Origin: an uncultured Actinomycetes bacterium
GTDB lineage: Bacteria; Actinomycetota; Actinomycetes; Nanopelagicales; Nanopelagicaceae
Length of the DNA: 16,033 nucleotides
Assembly: GCA_903899145.1 (NCBI GenBank)
Contig: CAIUHY010000057.1
Span: 1-16,033, forward strand
Direction: 5' to 3'
The notes beneath the pieces are model-generated. The model searched no databases and had not been told where the DNA came from. It saw only the letters and a list, made by a program, of their open reading frames with translations. Position numbers and translations under genes: made by a program. Shown here piece after piece: positions 1-7,225 of the stretch (positions within the stretch are counted from its first letter, which is position 1; each line of letters begins with the position of its first letter).

Positions 1-1
1 G

Positions 2-229
2 GTTATGGGCAATGTCATTGGAATAGATACAAACAAGAGTAAAGATTTGTATCCGCCATATTTACACCTCATGGCACGGAGCCCAAAACTCAAAATCCAC
101 CAATACATGAAGGAATTGCGCCCGGGGCGCAAAGTTGCTCACGTAACTATGATCGGTGATGATCTCGTACAATTAAGGTCTGAAGTTGCCCACGCAGTTG
201 ACTACATGACAGGAGCGATCGATGAGTAA
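2..229 (+). CDS. purK: 5-(carboxyamino)imidazole ribonucleotide synthase, C-terminal end (partial)
   Basis: This is the last 75 or so codons of PurK; the rest lies before the window. PurK uses ATP and bicarbonate to carboxylate AIR to N5-CAIR in purine synthesis, in the cytoplasm. The fragment carries the C-terminal ATP-grasp tail, with a leucine-histidine-rich stretch, then RPGRKVAHVT, the family's conserved (R/K)PGRKMGHV motif, followed by a short amphipathic helix ending at the stop. The reading frame is open to the window edge, so the in-frame ATG at 5 is internal and not the start. The stop overlaps the purE start by 8 bases, and PurE uses the product of PurK, so the two genes form a purKE operon. 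Confidence 0.9.
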   Translation, partial: VMGNVIGIDTNKSKDLYPPYLHLMARSPKLKIHQYMKELRPGRKVAHVTMIGDDLVQLRSEVAHAVDYMTGAIDE

Positions 230-734
230 TCAAGAAGTTGCAATTGTTATGGGATCAGATTCTGATTGGCCAGTTATGCAAGAGGCTGCAACAGTTCTTG
301 AAGAATGTGGCATCAGTTTTAATGTTGATGTTATTAGCGCCCACCGCACTCCGGATGAAATGTTGGAATTTGCTCATGGAGCAGCAAAGGTAGGATATAA
401 AGTGATTATTGCTGGAGCAGGAGGAGCAGCTCACTTGCCTGGAATGATTGCAGCAGCCACAACACTTCCAGTCATCGGAGTTCCAGTTCCACTTAAAGTA
501 TTAGATGGTATGGATTCTCTGCTCTCAATAGTCCAAATGCCCGCAGGTATTCCTGTCGCAACGGTTGGGGTAGGAAATGCGAAAAATGCCGGCTTGCTTG
601 CAGCTCGAATTTTAGGAATTAATGATTCTAAGGTCTCTGCAAAGGTAGCTGAATTAATGGAGAGTGCCCGAAAAGGCTCCCTTGAAAAAGGCAAAACACT
701 TAATGCAAAACGAAATACACGAACTGGTTTTTAA
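222..734 (+). CDS. purE: N5-carboxyaminoimidazole ribonucleotide mutase, class I PurE
   Basis: PurE moves the carboxyl group of N5-CAIR to carbon 4, giving CAIR, the step after PurK. The 170-residue length is normal for class I bacterial PurE. The signatures are visible in order: VMGSDSDWP at about 9-17 (nucleotide-binding loop), SAHRTP at 39-44, which holds the conserved histidine 41, and GGAAHLPGM at 67-75 with histidine 71. The start is supported by a good Shine-Dalgarno, AGGAG at 211-215, six bases before the ATG and inside the end of purK, so translation is probably coupled. The stop codon is shared on the opposite strand with the stop of ugd, with the two genes meeting tail to tail in TTAA. 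Confidence 0.97.
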   Translation: MSNQEVAIVMGSDSDWPVMQEAATVLEECGISFNVDVISAHRTPDEMLEFAHGAAKVGYKVIIAGAGGAAHLPGMIAAATTLPVIGVPVPLKVLDGMDSLLSIVQMPAGIPVATVGVGNAKNAGLLAARILGINDSKVSAKVAELMESARKGSLEKGKTLNAKRNTRTGF

Positions 735-2050
735 ATTGCGGTATCTGAGCGACCTAGCGCTCTAACGTGCCAACCAGCTTTCTGCCACTCACTTCGATCC
801 AGGGCATTTCTTCCATCAATAAGAATCGGATTTTTTACTAACTTTATGAGAGCTGCAGGATTAATCTCACGATAGATCTTCCACTCTGTTAAATGCAAGA
901 CTAACTCCGCACCTTCAACACATTTTTCAATGGAATCAGCAAATTTAAGTACAGGAAACTTTTTCTGCGCATTTGGCATTGCTTTAGGGTCATGAACTAT
1001 TACATTGGCACCTGCGGCTTGAATTTGTACCGCAATATCAAGTGCTGGAGAGTCGCGCACATCATCACTATCTGGTTTAAATGCAGCGCCTAGAACAGCA
1101 ATCTTCTTGCCGCGTAAGTCATCGCTTAAGTCTTTACGAACTAATTCAATAACACGTGCCCGCGCACGCATATTTATTGAGTCAATCTCTCGCAGGAATT
1201 CAACTGCTTGCTCTGCTCCAAGTTCTTGAGCACGTGCCATAAATGCCCGTATATCTTTTGGTAGACATCCTCCGCCAAATCCAATTCCTGCTTGAAGGAA
1301 TTTATTTCCAATACGGGGGTCATATCCAATTGCCTTTGCTAGCACAGTGACATCTCCACCAGCAGCTTCGCAAATTTCAGCCATTGCGTTAATAAAGGAG
1401 ATTTTTGTCGCCAAGAAGGAGTTAGCAGCAACTTTCACAAGTTCAGAAGTAGGAAGATCAGCAACTACCCATGGTGTTTGCTCAGATAAGCTCTTTGCGT
1501 ATACCTGTTTTAAAGTTTCCTCTGCTTTGCTATTTGCGACTCCAACAACAAGCCGGTTTGGTTTAAGAGTATCCTCTACAGCAAAACCTTCACGCAGAAA
1601 CTCTGGATTCCACGCTAAATCTAGCTTTGGATTTATTTTTAGAAGACGCTCACGAAGCGCCGCTGCAGTACCCACTGGAACAGTCGACTTGCCAACAACA
1701 AGTGATCCATCCTTAATAATCTTTGCAATGGAATCAAGGGCTCCGTTGACATATGTGAGATCTGCAGCAAGTCCGTCTTTTACTTGAGGAGTTCCTACGC
1801 AGATAAAGTGGACATCACAGTCTTTGATGGCATTGAAATCTGAAGAGAATGTTAGGCGACCACTTTGCACTTCTTGCGCAAGAAGTTCTTCTAAGCCTGG
1901 TTCATAAAATGGGATCTTTCCAGCATTTAAGGATGTGATTTTGGAGGTATCGACATCCACGCCCACAACCTCAAAACCGAGGCTAGACATACATGCAGCA
2001 TGGGTAGCACCGAGGTATCCGGTGCCAATCACAGAGATTTTTAGTGCCAT
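731..2050 (-). CDS. ugd: UDP-glucose 6-dehydrogenase
   Basis: Oxidises UDP-glucose to UDP-glucuronate with two NAD+ in the cytoplasm, supplying acidic sugar precursors for surface polysaccharide. The protein is 439 residues from the chosen start. It opens with a Rossmann loop GTGYLG at 9-14. It then shows FYEPGL at about 48-53, STVPVGT at 122-128, NPEFLREG at 148-155, and GFGGGCLPKD around the catalytic cysteine 262, all typical of the UDP-glucose/GDP-mannose dehydrogenase family. An upstream in-frame ATG at 2089 would add 13 unconserved residues. The ATG at 2050 is preferred because the Rossmann strand starts right after it and a TAGTAT hexamer sits seven bases upstream. The divergent neighbour is a glycosyltransferase, which fits a role in glycan assembly. 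Confidence 0.96.
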   Translation of the reverse strand: MALKISVIGTGYLGATHAACMSSLGFEVVGVDVDTSKITSLNAGKIPFYEPGLEELLAQEVQSGRLTFSSDFNAIKDCDVHFICVGTPQVKDGLAADLTYVNGALDSIAKIIKDGSLVVGKSTVPVGTAAALRERLLKINPKLDLAWNPEFLREGFAVEDTLKPNRLVVGVANSKAEETLKQVYAKSLSEQTPWVVADLPTSELVKVAANSFLATKISFINAMAEICEAAGGDVTVLAKAIGYDPRIGNKFLQAGIGFGGGCLPKDIRAFMARAQELGAEQAVEFLREIDSINMRARARVIELVRKDLSDDLRGKKIAVLGAAFKPDSDDVRDSPALDIAVQIQAAGANVIVHDPKAMPNAQKKFPVLKFADSIEKCVEGAELVLHLTEWKIYREINPAALIKLVKNPILIDGRNALDRSEWQKAGWHVRALGRSDTAI

Positions 2051-2057
2051 TGCCCCG

Positions 2058-2063
2058 ATACTA
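2058..2063 (-). promoter_or_regulatory. -10 box of a leaderless ugd promoter
   Basis: On the minus strand TAGTAT lies 7 bases before the ATG at 2050, so transcription would begin at or next to the start codon. No convincing -35 was seen at the expected distance. The element falls in the 42-base gap shared with the divergent glycosyltransferase gene. Confidence 0.55.
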
Positions 2064-2092
2064 GTCGGCGGAAACAGTAATGTGTGCAATGT

Positions 2093-3088
2093 ATGAGCAT
2101 GAATTCTGGTAAACCCATCACAGAAGCCACTACCGGCGTCTCGGTAGTGTTGCCAATCCTTAATGAAGAGCGCTTTCTTGAGGATTCCATAGAAGCGATC
2201 TTGGCTCAGAAGTACTTAGGACCACTGGAAGTAATTTTAGCTTTGGGGCCATCGACGGATAAGACAAATAAGATTGCTCAAAGGCTGGCATCTAAAGATC
2301 CGCGGATTATTCTTGTTGATAATCCAACTAGTAGAACAGCGACTGGCCTTAACCTCGCAATTTCTCACGCGAAGTATTCAATCATTTGCAGAATTGATGG
2401 GCATGCGCAAATTTCCCCTACATACATTTCCCACGCAGTTGCCATTATGGATCAAACGCATGCTGTAAATGTCGGGGGAGTAATGGCGGCAGTTGGGGAG
2501 AACGTATTTGAAAATGCAGTTGCAACCGCAATGCGTTCCCCACTTGGTGTTGGAGCTTCACGCTTTCATACAGGTGGGAAAGCTGGCCCCGCCGATACGG
2601 TTTATTTAGGTGTATTTGAAAAGTCAAAACTTGAAAAAGTTGGGGGTTATGACGAAAGATTTACACGAGCCCAAGATTGGGAATTAAATTTTCGACTACG
2701 GCAAGATGGTGGAATTATTTGGTTTGATCCAGATTTAGTTGTGACATATAGACCAAGACCAAACTTACGAGCGCTTGCAAAGCAATATTTTGAATATGGA
2801 CGTTGGCGTAGGGCGGTAACAAGAAGCCACAAAGGAACTGTCAACTTTCGATATCTCGCCCCTCCTGTAACTTTAACTCTCTGCCTGGTTTCTTTATTTG
2901 CCGGTAGCTTATTTGGGCCGCTTTATTTCTTGCCACTCGCCGGGTATTTGATTGGCAATCTTGTAGGCGCAGTTGTTATTGGGAAGTCACTGATAGAAAA
3001 GTTAATTTTGCCAGCAGTCTTGGCAACCATGCATTTCTCGTGGGGAGCGGGCTTTCTTACGTCACCTAAGAATTTGGTAAAGCAGTGA
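2093..3088 (+). CDS. family 2 glycosyltransferase, succinoglycan ExoA-like
   Basis: A membrane-anchored GT-A glycosyltransferase of about 331 residues that probably adds a sugar from a nucleotide sugar to a lipid-linked glycan; donor and acceptor cannot be read from the sequence. Counting from the ATG at 2093, it has the GT2 opening VSVVLPILNEE (about 16-26), an acidic RIDGHAQI segment at the DXD position (about 100-107), and QDWELNFR (about 194-201), matching the (Q/E/R)D-E acceptor-side motif. Two hydrophobic segments at about 257-297 near the C terminus probably anchor it. The start is uncertain: GTG 2084, ATG 2093 and ATG 2099 are all in frame and lie ahead of the conserved domain. It overlaps the next gene by 4 bases and diverges from ugd, suggesting a joint envelope-glycan role. 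Confidence 0.88.
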   Translation: MSMNSGKPITEATTGVSVVLPILNEERFLEDSIEAILAQKYLGPLEVILALGPSTDKTNKIAQRLASKDPRIILVDNPTSRTATGLNLAISHAKYSIICRIDGHAQISPTYISHAVAIMDQTHAVNVGGVMAAVGENVFENAVATAMRSPLGVGASRFHTGGKAGPADTVYLGVFEKSKLEKVGGYDERFTRAQDWELNFRLRQDGGIIWFDPDLVVTYRPRPNLRALAKQYFEYGRWRRAVTRSHKGTVNFRYLAPPVTLTLCLVSLFAGSLFGPLYFLPLAGYLIGNLVGAVVIGKSLIEKLILPAVLATMHFSWGAGFLTSPKNLVKQ

Positions 3089-4284
3089 AGCGAGTCTTTC
3101 TTGCGCTCATATTGATCTTAATTCCAAATACAGCACACGCAGATGGGATCCCTGATCATTTTATTCTCAGTGGATCAGGTTTTGGTCATGGTGTTGGACT
3201 CAGTCAGGTTGGCGCACAAGGACAAGCAATGGAAGGCAAAAGCGCCACACAAATACTTAATTACTATTTCCCTGGCACGCAAGTAGTTCCTGTTGCTGAC
3301 AATACAAATATTCGTGTAAATATTGCCCACCAAGTTAGTTCTGCACTCTTTGTTGCAAGCAAAGCTGCATCAATTCCTACTACTGCATTAAGCGTGAGCG
3401 CAGGTGATATGGCAGCAGCACCGGTATCTTTGACATCATCACTGCGTTTTTTAGCAAGCGCAAAGGGGATATCTCTTTCTACAACAGCTCCAAATGCAGC
3501 AATACAGAACCTTCCTGCTAGTCCGCTCTGGACGATAACTTTTAGTGGAGTTCTCACGATAAATACCACTCAGGGAATTATGAACCTTAGATATGGAAGT
3601 ATCCAATTAAGACTTGTGGGAGCAAAGATTGAAGTAACCGACACCATGAATCTTCATAACGAGTACTTATATGGAATAAGTGAGATCCCTTCACGATATC
3701 TTCAGGCAGCACTACAAGCACAAGTAATTGCATCACGGACATATGCGCTTAGCAAAGTTGGAGTTATAAAAAAAGAGTGTGACTGCAATATCTATCATGG
3801 AATTTATGATCAAAACTATATTGGGTATGCAAAGGAGTCAGAGAAGACGGTTGGCGCATATTGGAAAGCTGCAGTGGATGCAACGAGTACTGATAGCAGG
3901 AATGGATTAGCAATTTATTATCAGGGCAAGCCGATCTCCGTTTATTTCTTCGCATCTAGTGGGGGTACAACCCAAAAAAGCTCAGATGTGTGGGGCAGCA
4001 GTCAGCCTTACTTAGTCAGCGTTCCAGATCCTTGGAGTTTAGATATTTTTCTTAATCCGTATTACTCACATTGGCAGAGAGTGCTTATCCAGAAAGATGT
4101 AGCCGCGACTTTTAAGTTACCCGATGTGCTTTCGCTTAAAATTGTTGGGCGTACAGCAACAAATAGCGCGTTAAAAATTGATGCGACATCAAGTTCAGGT
4201 AAAACTTCAGAACTTTCAGTGGGAGATTTTAAAGTAAAGCTTAAAATTCCATCTTCCTGGTTTGAAATATTAAATTCTAATTAG
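3085..4284 (+). CDS. secreted SpoIID/LytB-domain protein, probable peptidoglycan glycan-strand enzyme
   Basis: Predicted exported cell-wall protein of 399 residues. A signal peptide covers residues 1-19, with hydrophobic core FLALILILIP and likely cleavage after AHA. Next comes SGFGHGVGLSQVGAQG (about 31-46), the GHGxGMSQ-type motif, followed by the ILNYYFPGT segment. The SpoIID core is at about 180-320: YLYGISEIPSRY with glutamate 200, aligning with the catalytic glutamate of SpoIID, then LQAQVIASRTYAL, and later FFASSGGTTQ. SpoIID of Bacillus is a lytic transglycosylase acting on stem-peptide-free glycan strands; the same chemistry here is inferred. The GTG start overlaps the glycosyltransferase stop by 4 bases, so the two genes are translationally coupled. 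The gene ends in an 8-base convergent overlap with dapD. This organism type does not sporulate, so a wall-remodelling role is more likely. Confidence 0.88.
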   Translation: MKRVFLALILILIPNTAHADGIPDHFILSGSGFGHGVGLSQVGAQGQAMEGKSATQILNYYFPGTQVVPVADNTNIRVNIAHQVSSALFVASKAASIPTTALSVSAGDMAAAPVSLTSSLRFLASAKGISLSTTAPNAAIQNLPASPLWTITFSGVLTINTTQGIMNLRYGSIQLRLVGAKIEVTDTMNLHNEYLYGISEIPSRYLQAALQAQVIASRTYALSKVGVIKKECDCNIYHGIYDQNYIGYAKESEKTVGAYWKAAVDATSTDSRNGLAIYYQGKPISVYFFASSGGTTQKSSDVWGSSQPYLVSVPDPWSLDIFLNPYYSHWQRVLIQKDVAATFKLPDVLSLKIVGRTATNSALKIDATSSSGKTSELSVGDFKVKLKIPSSWFEILNSN

Positions 4285-5188
4285 CGTGCAAGACAGAATT
4301 TAAACCTTCCCAGCCGCCAACCTTTGGTACCACTTCAAGGTTTCCTGATTGAGAGTTGCGTCTAAAGATGAGATTACTAGCACCAGAAAGTTCGCGTGCT
4401 TTAACTATCTTTCCATCAGGTAGAGTAATTTTTGATCCTGCAGTGATGTAAGCACCTGATTCAATAACGCTGTCATTGCCAAGTGATATTCCAAGACCAG
4501 AGTTTGCTCCGAGCAAACAACGTTCACCAATAGAAATAACTTCTTTTCCACCGCCACTGAGTGTTCCCATAATCGATGCACCACCACCGACATCACTGCC
4601 GTCTCCAACAACAACTCCTGCGCTAATGCGACCCTCAACCATTGATTTACCTAATGTTCCGGCATTGAAGTTCACGAAGCCTTCATGCATGATTGTTGTG
4701 CCAGGGGATAGATATGCACCAAGTCTTACACGATCAGCATCTGCGATTCGCACGCCTTCTGGAATTACATAGTCAACCATCCGTGGAAACTTATCAATAC
4801 TCAGCACAGTTATATGGCCGTGGGCAGCATGTAATTTTAAACGAGTCTTTTCAAAATCCACCAGTGAACAAGGTCCTGCTGATGTCCAGACAACATTTGT
4901 AAGTAATCCAAATACTCCATCAAGATTAAGACCATGAGGCTTTACTAAACGATGTGAAAGCAGATGTAAGCGCAAGTAAGCATCTGCTGCATCTTGTGGG
5001 GCATTGTCCATATCAATTTCAAGGTCAACTTCGCGCTTTGTTACACCACGGATTGGGTCAGCCTTAAGATTTTCACTTCGATCTGATTGTTTTGTGATCG
5101 GAGAAAGTGCAACATTCAGGTACCAACAATCAAGCAGGTCACCATTGCTTGCAATTGTTGCAACACCTGACCCATAGGCTTTTCTCAT
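4277..5188 (-). CDS. dapD: 2,3,4,5-tetrahydropyridine-2,6-dicarboxylate N-succinyltransferase (actinobacterial type)
   Basis: Transfers succinate from succinyl-CoA to tetrahydrodipicolinate in the succinylase route to meso-diaminopimelate and lysine. The protein is 303 residues, a little shorter than the mycobacterial enzyme of about 317. The N-terminal domain (1-130) precedes a left-handed beta-helix of hexapeptide turns. This contains MVEGRISAGVVVGDGSDVGG (183-202), with glutamate 185 aligning to the catalytic Glu199 of M. tuberculosis DapD, then GTLSGGG (208-214) and LLGANSGLGISLG (225-237), all hallmarks of the actinobacterial branch. The ATG at 5188 has an extended -10 (TG-A-TACCGT) six bases upstream, which supports the start. 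No dapE is adjacent, unlike in mycobacteria. A divergent sigma-like gene lies 95 bases away. Confidence 0.95.
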   Translation of the reverse strand: MRKAYGSGVATIASNGDLLDCWYLNVALSPITKQSDRSENLKADPIRGVTKREVDLEIDMDNAPQDAADAYLRLHLLSHRLVKPHGLNLDGVFGLLTNVVWTSAGPCSLVDFEKTRLKLHAAHGHITVLSIDKFPRMVDYVIPEGVRIADADRVRLGAYLSPGTTIMHEGFVNFNAGTLGKSMVEGRISAGVVVGDGSDVGGGASIMGTLSGGGKEVISIGERCLLGANSGLGISLGNDSVIESGAYITAGSKITLPDGKIVKARELSGASNLIFRRNSQSGNLEVVPKVGGWEGLNSVLHAN

Positions 5189-5194
5189 GTGAGT

Positions 5195-5203
5195 ACGGTA
5201 TCA
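5195..5203 (-). promoter_or_regulatory. extended -10 of a leaderless dapD promoter
   Basis: The minus strand reads TGATACCGT, an extended -10 (TGN then TACCGT, 5195-5200) with 6 bases to the dapD ATG at 5188. That places the transcript start on the start codon. The TG extension may make up for the absence of a visible -35. Confidence 0.6.
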
Positions 5204-5240
5204 AAGGGGGTTTCTATCGCTCGCACCCTTTTCAAAGGGT
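5201..5240. repeat. cluster of three AAAGGG half-sites, possible operator, between dapD and the sigma-like gene
   Basis: TCAAAGGG occurs at 5201-5208 and again at 5232-5239, in the same orientation and 31 bases apart, about three helical turns. The second copy is also the right arm of a perfect inverted repeat ACCCTTT-TC-AAAGGGT (5225-5240). There is no T-run after the dyad on either strand, so it does not look like a terminator. The first copy directly abuts the dapD -10. A protein-binding site controlling one or both divergent genes is an inference. Confidence 0.4.
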
Positions 5241-5270
5241 GGCTGTATGTCTAAGTCAGTATTAGGCAGG

Positions 5271-5276
5271 TAACCT
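5271..5276 (+). promoter_or_regulatory. -10 box of a leaderless promoter for the sigma-region-4-like gene
   Basis: TAACCT lies 7 bases before the GTG at 5284. A stop codon in the same frame at 5263-5265 rules out a longer protein, so the promoter and start agree. Confidence 0.5.
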
Positions 5277-5283
5277 TTGTAAT

Positions 5284-5487
5284 GTGAAGCAGGTACCGAC
5301 TATCGCTGAGTTGATCGCAAGCCTGCCAGAAGAAGAGCGATTCATTTTGACCCTGCACTATCTCAAAGGTCTGTCAAATGAAGAGATTGCCAAAACCCTA
5401 GGTGTGCCTGCGCGCTCAGTAGCAGCAGTAGTAGAAGGAGGTAAGCGCCGCTTATTGGCTGCGCTCGATTTCCCACTTACCAACTGA
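5284..5487 (+). CDS. stand-alone sigma-70 region 4-like helix-turn-helix protein
   Basis: A 67-residue cytoplasmic protein consisting of little beyond a sigma-70 region 4 (sigma4) domain. It has the LPEEERFILTLHYLKGLS helix pair (about 14-31), then the helix-turn-helix NEEIAKTLGVPARSVAAVVE (about 32-51), and a basic GGKRRLLAAL helix at the end. In full sigma factors this domain binds the -35 element and the RNA polymerase beta flap. Region 2, which melts the -10, is absent, and an in-frame stop 19 bases upstream excludes a longer version. It may be a transcription cofactor, a partner of a separate region-2 protein, or a simple DNA-binding regulator; the sequence does not decide. It lies 18 bases upstream of the DUF3117 gene and is divergent to dapD. 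Confidence 0.8.
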   Translation: MKQVPTIAELIASLPEEERFILTLHYLKGLSNEEIAKTLGVPARSVAAVVEGGKRRLLAALDFPLTN

Positions 5488-5492
5488 TGCGA

Positions 5493-5498
5493 GATACT
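5493..5498 (+). promoter_or_regulatory. -10 box of a leaderless DUF3117 promoter
   Basis: GATACT lies 7 bases before the ATG at 5506. A partial -35, TTCCCA (5470-5475), sits 17 bases upstream, inside the end of the sigma-like gene. The small gene could therefore be transcribed separately from the gene before it. Confidence 0.5.
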
Positions 5499-5505
5499 TC
5501 TCCCT

Positions 5506-5685
5506 ATGGCAGCTATGAAACCCCGCACAGGTGATGGTCCAATGGAAGTCACCAAGGAAGCTCGCAGTTTTGTGATGAGAATCCCTCTTGAGGGTGGCGG
5601 CCGACTTGTAGTTGAGCTCAATGTTGAAGAAGCGACAAATCTTGGTAACGCACTTCAAGCAGCAGTCTCACTCGTTAAAAAATAG
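5506..5685 (+). CDS. DUF3117 family small protein, function unknown
   Basis: A 59-residue protein reading MAAMKPRTGDGPMEVTKEAR, then an IPLEGGGRLVVELN core, ending in a short helix ALQAAVSLVKK. This closely matches the DUF3117 family, a near-universal actinobacterial protein of about 55-60 residues (Rv1211 in M. tuberculosis) whose function is not established. It has no signal peptide or membrane segment and is predicted to be a small cytoplasmic beta-hairpin plus helix. It is followed after 9 bases by pepA, whose ribosome site AGGA begins in the DUF3117 stop codon, so the two are probably co-transcribed. Its sequence is conserved to the N-terminal methionine, which fixes the start. Confidence 0.93.
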   Translation: MAAMKPRTGDGPMEVTKEARSFVMRIPLEGGGRLVVELNVEEATNLGNALQAAVSLVKK

Positions 5686-5694
5686 GATCACCTT

Positions 5695-7194
5695 ATGAGG
5701 CTTATTCAGCCAACCTTTCACGTTGTTGGGTCGATTAAAGAATTCGACATAGATACTTATGACGCAATTGCGCTCGCTGCACACACGACAGATGAAGGTG
5801 CGCTTCTGGATCTCAATTCATACTCTGAGCAAATAATTGAAAAATTAGGTATTGACTTTGATATAACAAAATCTAACTGGCCAGATTTCAGTGGCAAGTC
5901 TGGTGAGCTTATTGAAATTCCAGTTACTGGCTTTGGGGGAATAAGTCGCGTTTACATCATTGGAGTTGGAGCGGGCACACGAGAAGATTTACGTAAAGCA
6001 GGAGCAACACTTGGCCGCAAAATAAAAGGAACAGGATTTACTTTTCTACATGCACTGACACTGGATAAAGAAAGCGCGCTTCCTCATATCATTGCAATTT
6101 CACTTGCCCAGTATGGGTGGAATTTAAAGACACCCACAAAGGATGCAAAAAAGTCTGCTCCCTCAATCTCATTTGCTCAAAAATATAAAAAAGATATTGA
6201 CAGAGCGCGTGTCATAAGCGATGCAGTGTGGAATGCGCGAGATCTTATTCACACACCTTCAAATATTAAAGATCCAGCATGGATGGCTGCTCAGGCAAAG
6301 TCGCTTGTTGCCCAGGCAAAATCTTCCGCGCTCTCTGTAAATGTGAAAAGTGGGCGAGCTTTATCAAAATTCGGTGGCTTACTTGCAGTAGGTAATTCTG
6401 CGCCAACTCCAGGGCCGCGCATGATTGAAGTTCGATATGCACCAATTGGTTCTAAGAATTGGCCTCACGTTGTTCTCGTTGGCAAAGGAATTACTTTTGA
6501 TACTGGTGGCATTTCACTTAAAAGACCATACGACACAATGGTTGCTATGAAGAGTGATATGGCAGGAGCTGCTGCAATTTTGGCGGCAACAGTTGCAATT
6601 GCAGAGATTAAACCTAACGTTCGAGTTACTGCTTTATTGATGTGCGCGGAGAATATGGTTTCAGGAACTGCCCAGCGTCCTTCAGATGTCATTACACACT
6701 ACGGTGGAACAACAGTTGAAGTTTTAGATACTGATGCAGAAGGCCGCCTTGTTTTGGCAGATGGACTTGCATATGCCGATCTTGAACTAGAACCTGATTT
6801 TCTTGTTGATGTGGCAACCCTAACGGGAGCTGCAAGTCTCGGACTTGGTAAGCAGTATGCGGCTATGTATTCCAGAGATGAAAAGCTAGCAAAGAAACTG
6901 AGCTCTCTTGGGGAACAGATTGGTGATCGCGTTTGGCCAATGCCATTGATTGATGATTATCAAAGCGGACTTGAAAGTGAGATTGCTGATTTCACCCATA
7001 TTGCCGATAAAGGAAACTTCTCCGCAGGTTCAGTTACTGCCGCGCTTTTTCTCGAGAAGTTCGTTGGTAAACGTAATTGGGTTCATCTTGATATTGCAGG
7101 TCCAGCCCGATCTGAGTCTGATACTGGAGAATTTATTAAAGGCGGGACAGGTTTTAGTACCAGACTGCTCATCGAGTGGCTAGCATCCTTCTAG
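5695..7194 (+). CDS. pepA: leucyl aminopeptidase, M17 family
   Basis: A cytoplasmic two-metal exopeptidase that removes N-terminal residues from peptides, usually as a hexamer. The protein is 499 residues, normal for PepA. The N-terminal macro-like domain spans about 1-165 and the catalytic domain about 170-499. Metal and catalytic residues are present in order: GKGITFDTGGISLK with lysine 264, aspartate 269 and lysine 276, then aspartate 288 in MKSD, and DTDAEGRL (345-352) with aspartate 347, glutamate 349 and arginine 351. The family signature NTDAEGRL has its first residue as aspartate here, a common variant. The ATG at 5695 has AGGA at 5684-5687, seven bases upstream. Likely role: peptide turnover and amino acid recycling. 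E. coli PepA also binds DNA, but nothing here indicates that. Confidence 0.96.
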   Translation: MRLIQPTFHVVGSIKEFDIDTYDAIALAAHTTDEGALLDLNSYSEQIIEKLGIDFDITKSNWPDFSGKSGELIEIPVTGFGGISRVYIIGVGAGTREDLRKAGATLGRKIKGTGFTFLHALTLDKESALPHIIAISLAQYGWNLKTPTKDAKKSAPSISFAQKYKKDIDRARVISDAVWNARDLIHTPSNIKDPAWMAAQAKSLVAQAKSSALSVNVKSGRALSKFGGLLAVGNSAPTPGPRMIEVRYAPIGSKNWPHVVLVGKGITFDTGGISLKRPYDTMVAMKSDMAGAAAILAATVAIAEIKPNVRVTALLMCAENMVSGTAQRPSDVITHYGGTTVEVLDTDAEGRLVLADGLAYADLELEPDFLVDVATLTGAASLGLGKQYAAMYSRDEKLAKKLSSLGEQIGDRVWPMPLIDDYQSGLESEIADFTHIADKGNFSAGSVTAALFLEKFVGKRNWVHLDIAGPARSESDTGEFIKGGTGFSTRLLIEWLASF

Positions 7195-7225
7195 TGAGTA
7201 CTTTGCGATGTGTGAGGAATAAGTG

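Noticed and set aside
1347..1787. A 146-residue plus-strand frame inside ugd
   Set aside because: It overlaps the conserved catalytic region of Ugd, including the conserved NPEFLREG segment, and shows no family features.
5225..5240. Palindrome ACCCTTT-TC-AAAGGGT as a terminator of either neighbour
   Set aside because: Both flanking genes start here and are transcribed away from it, so no transcript is expected to end at this place.
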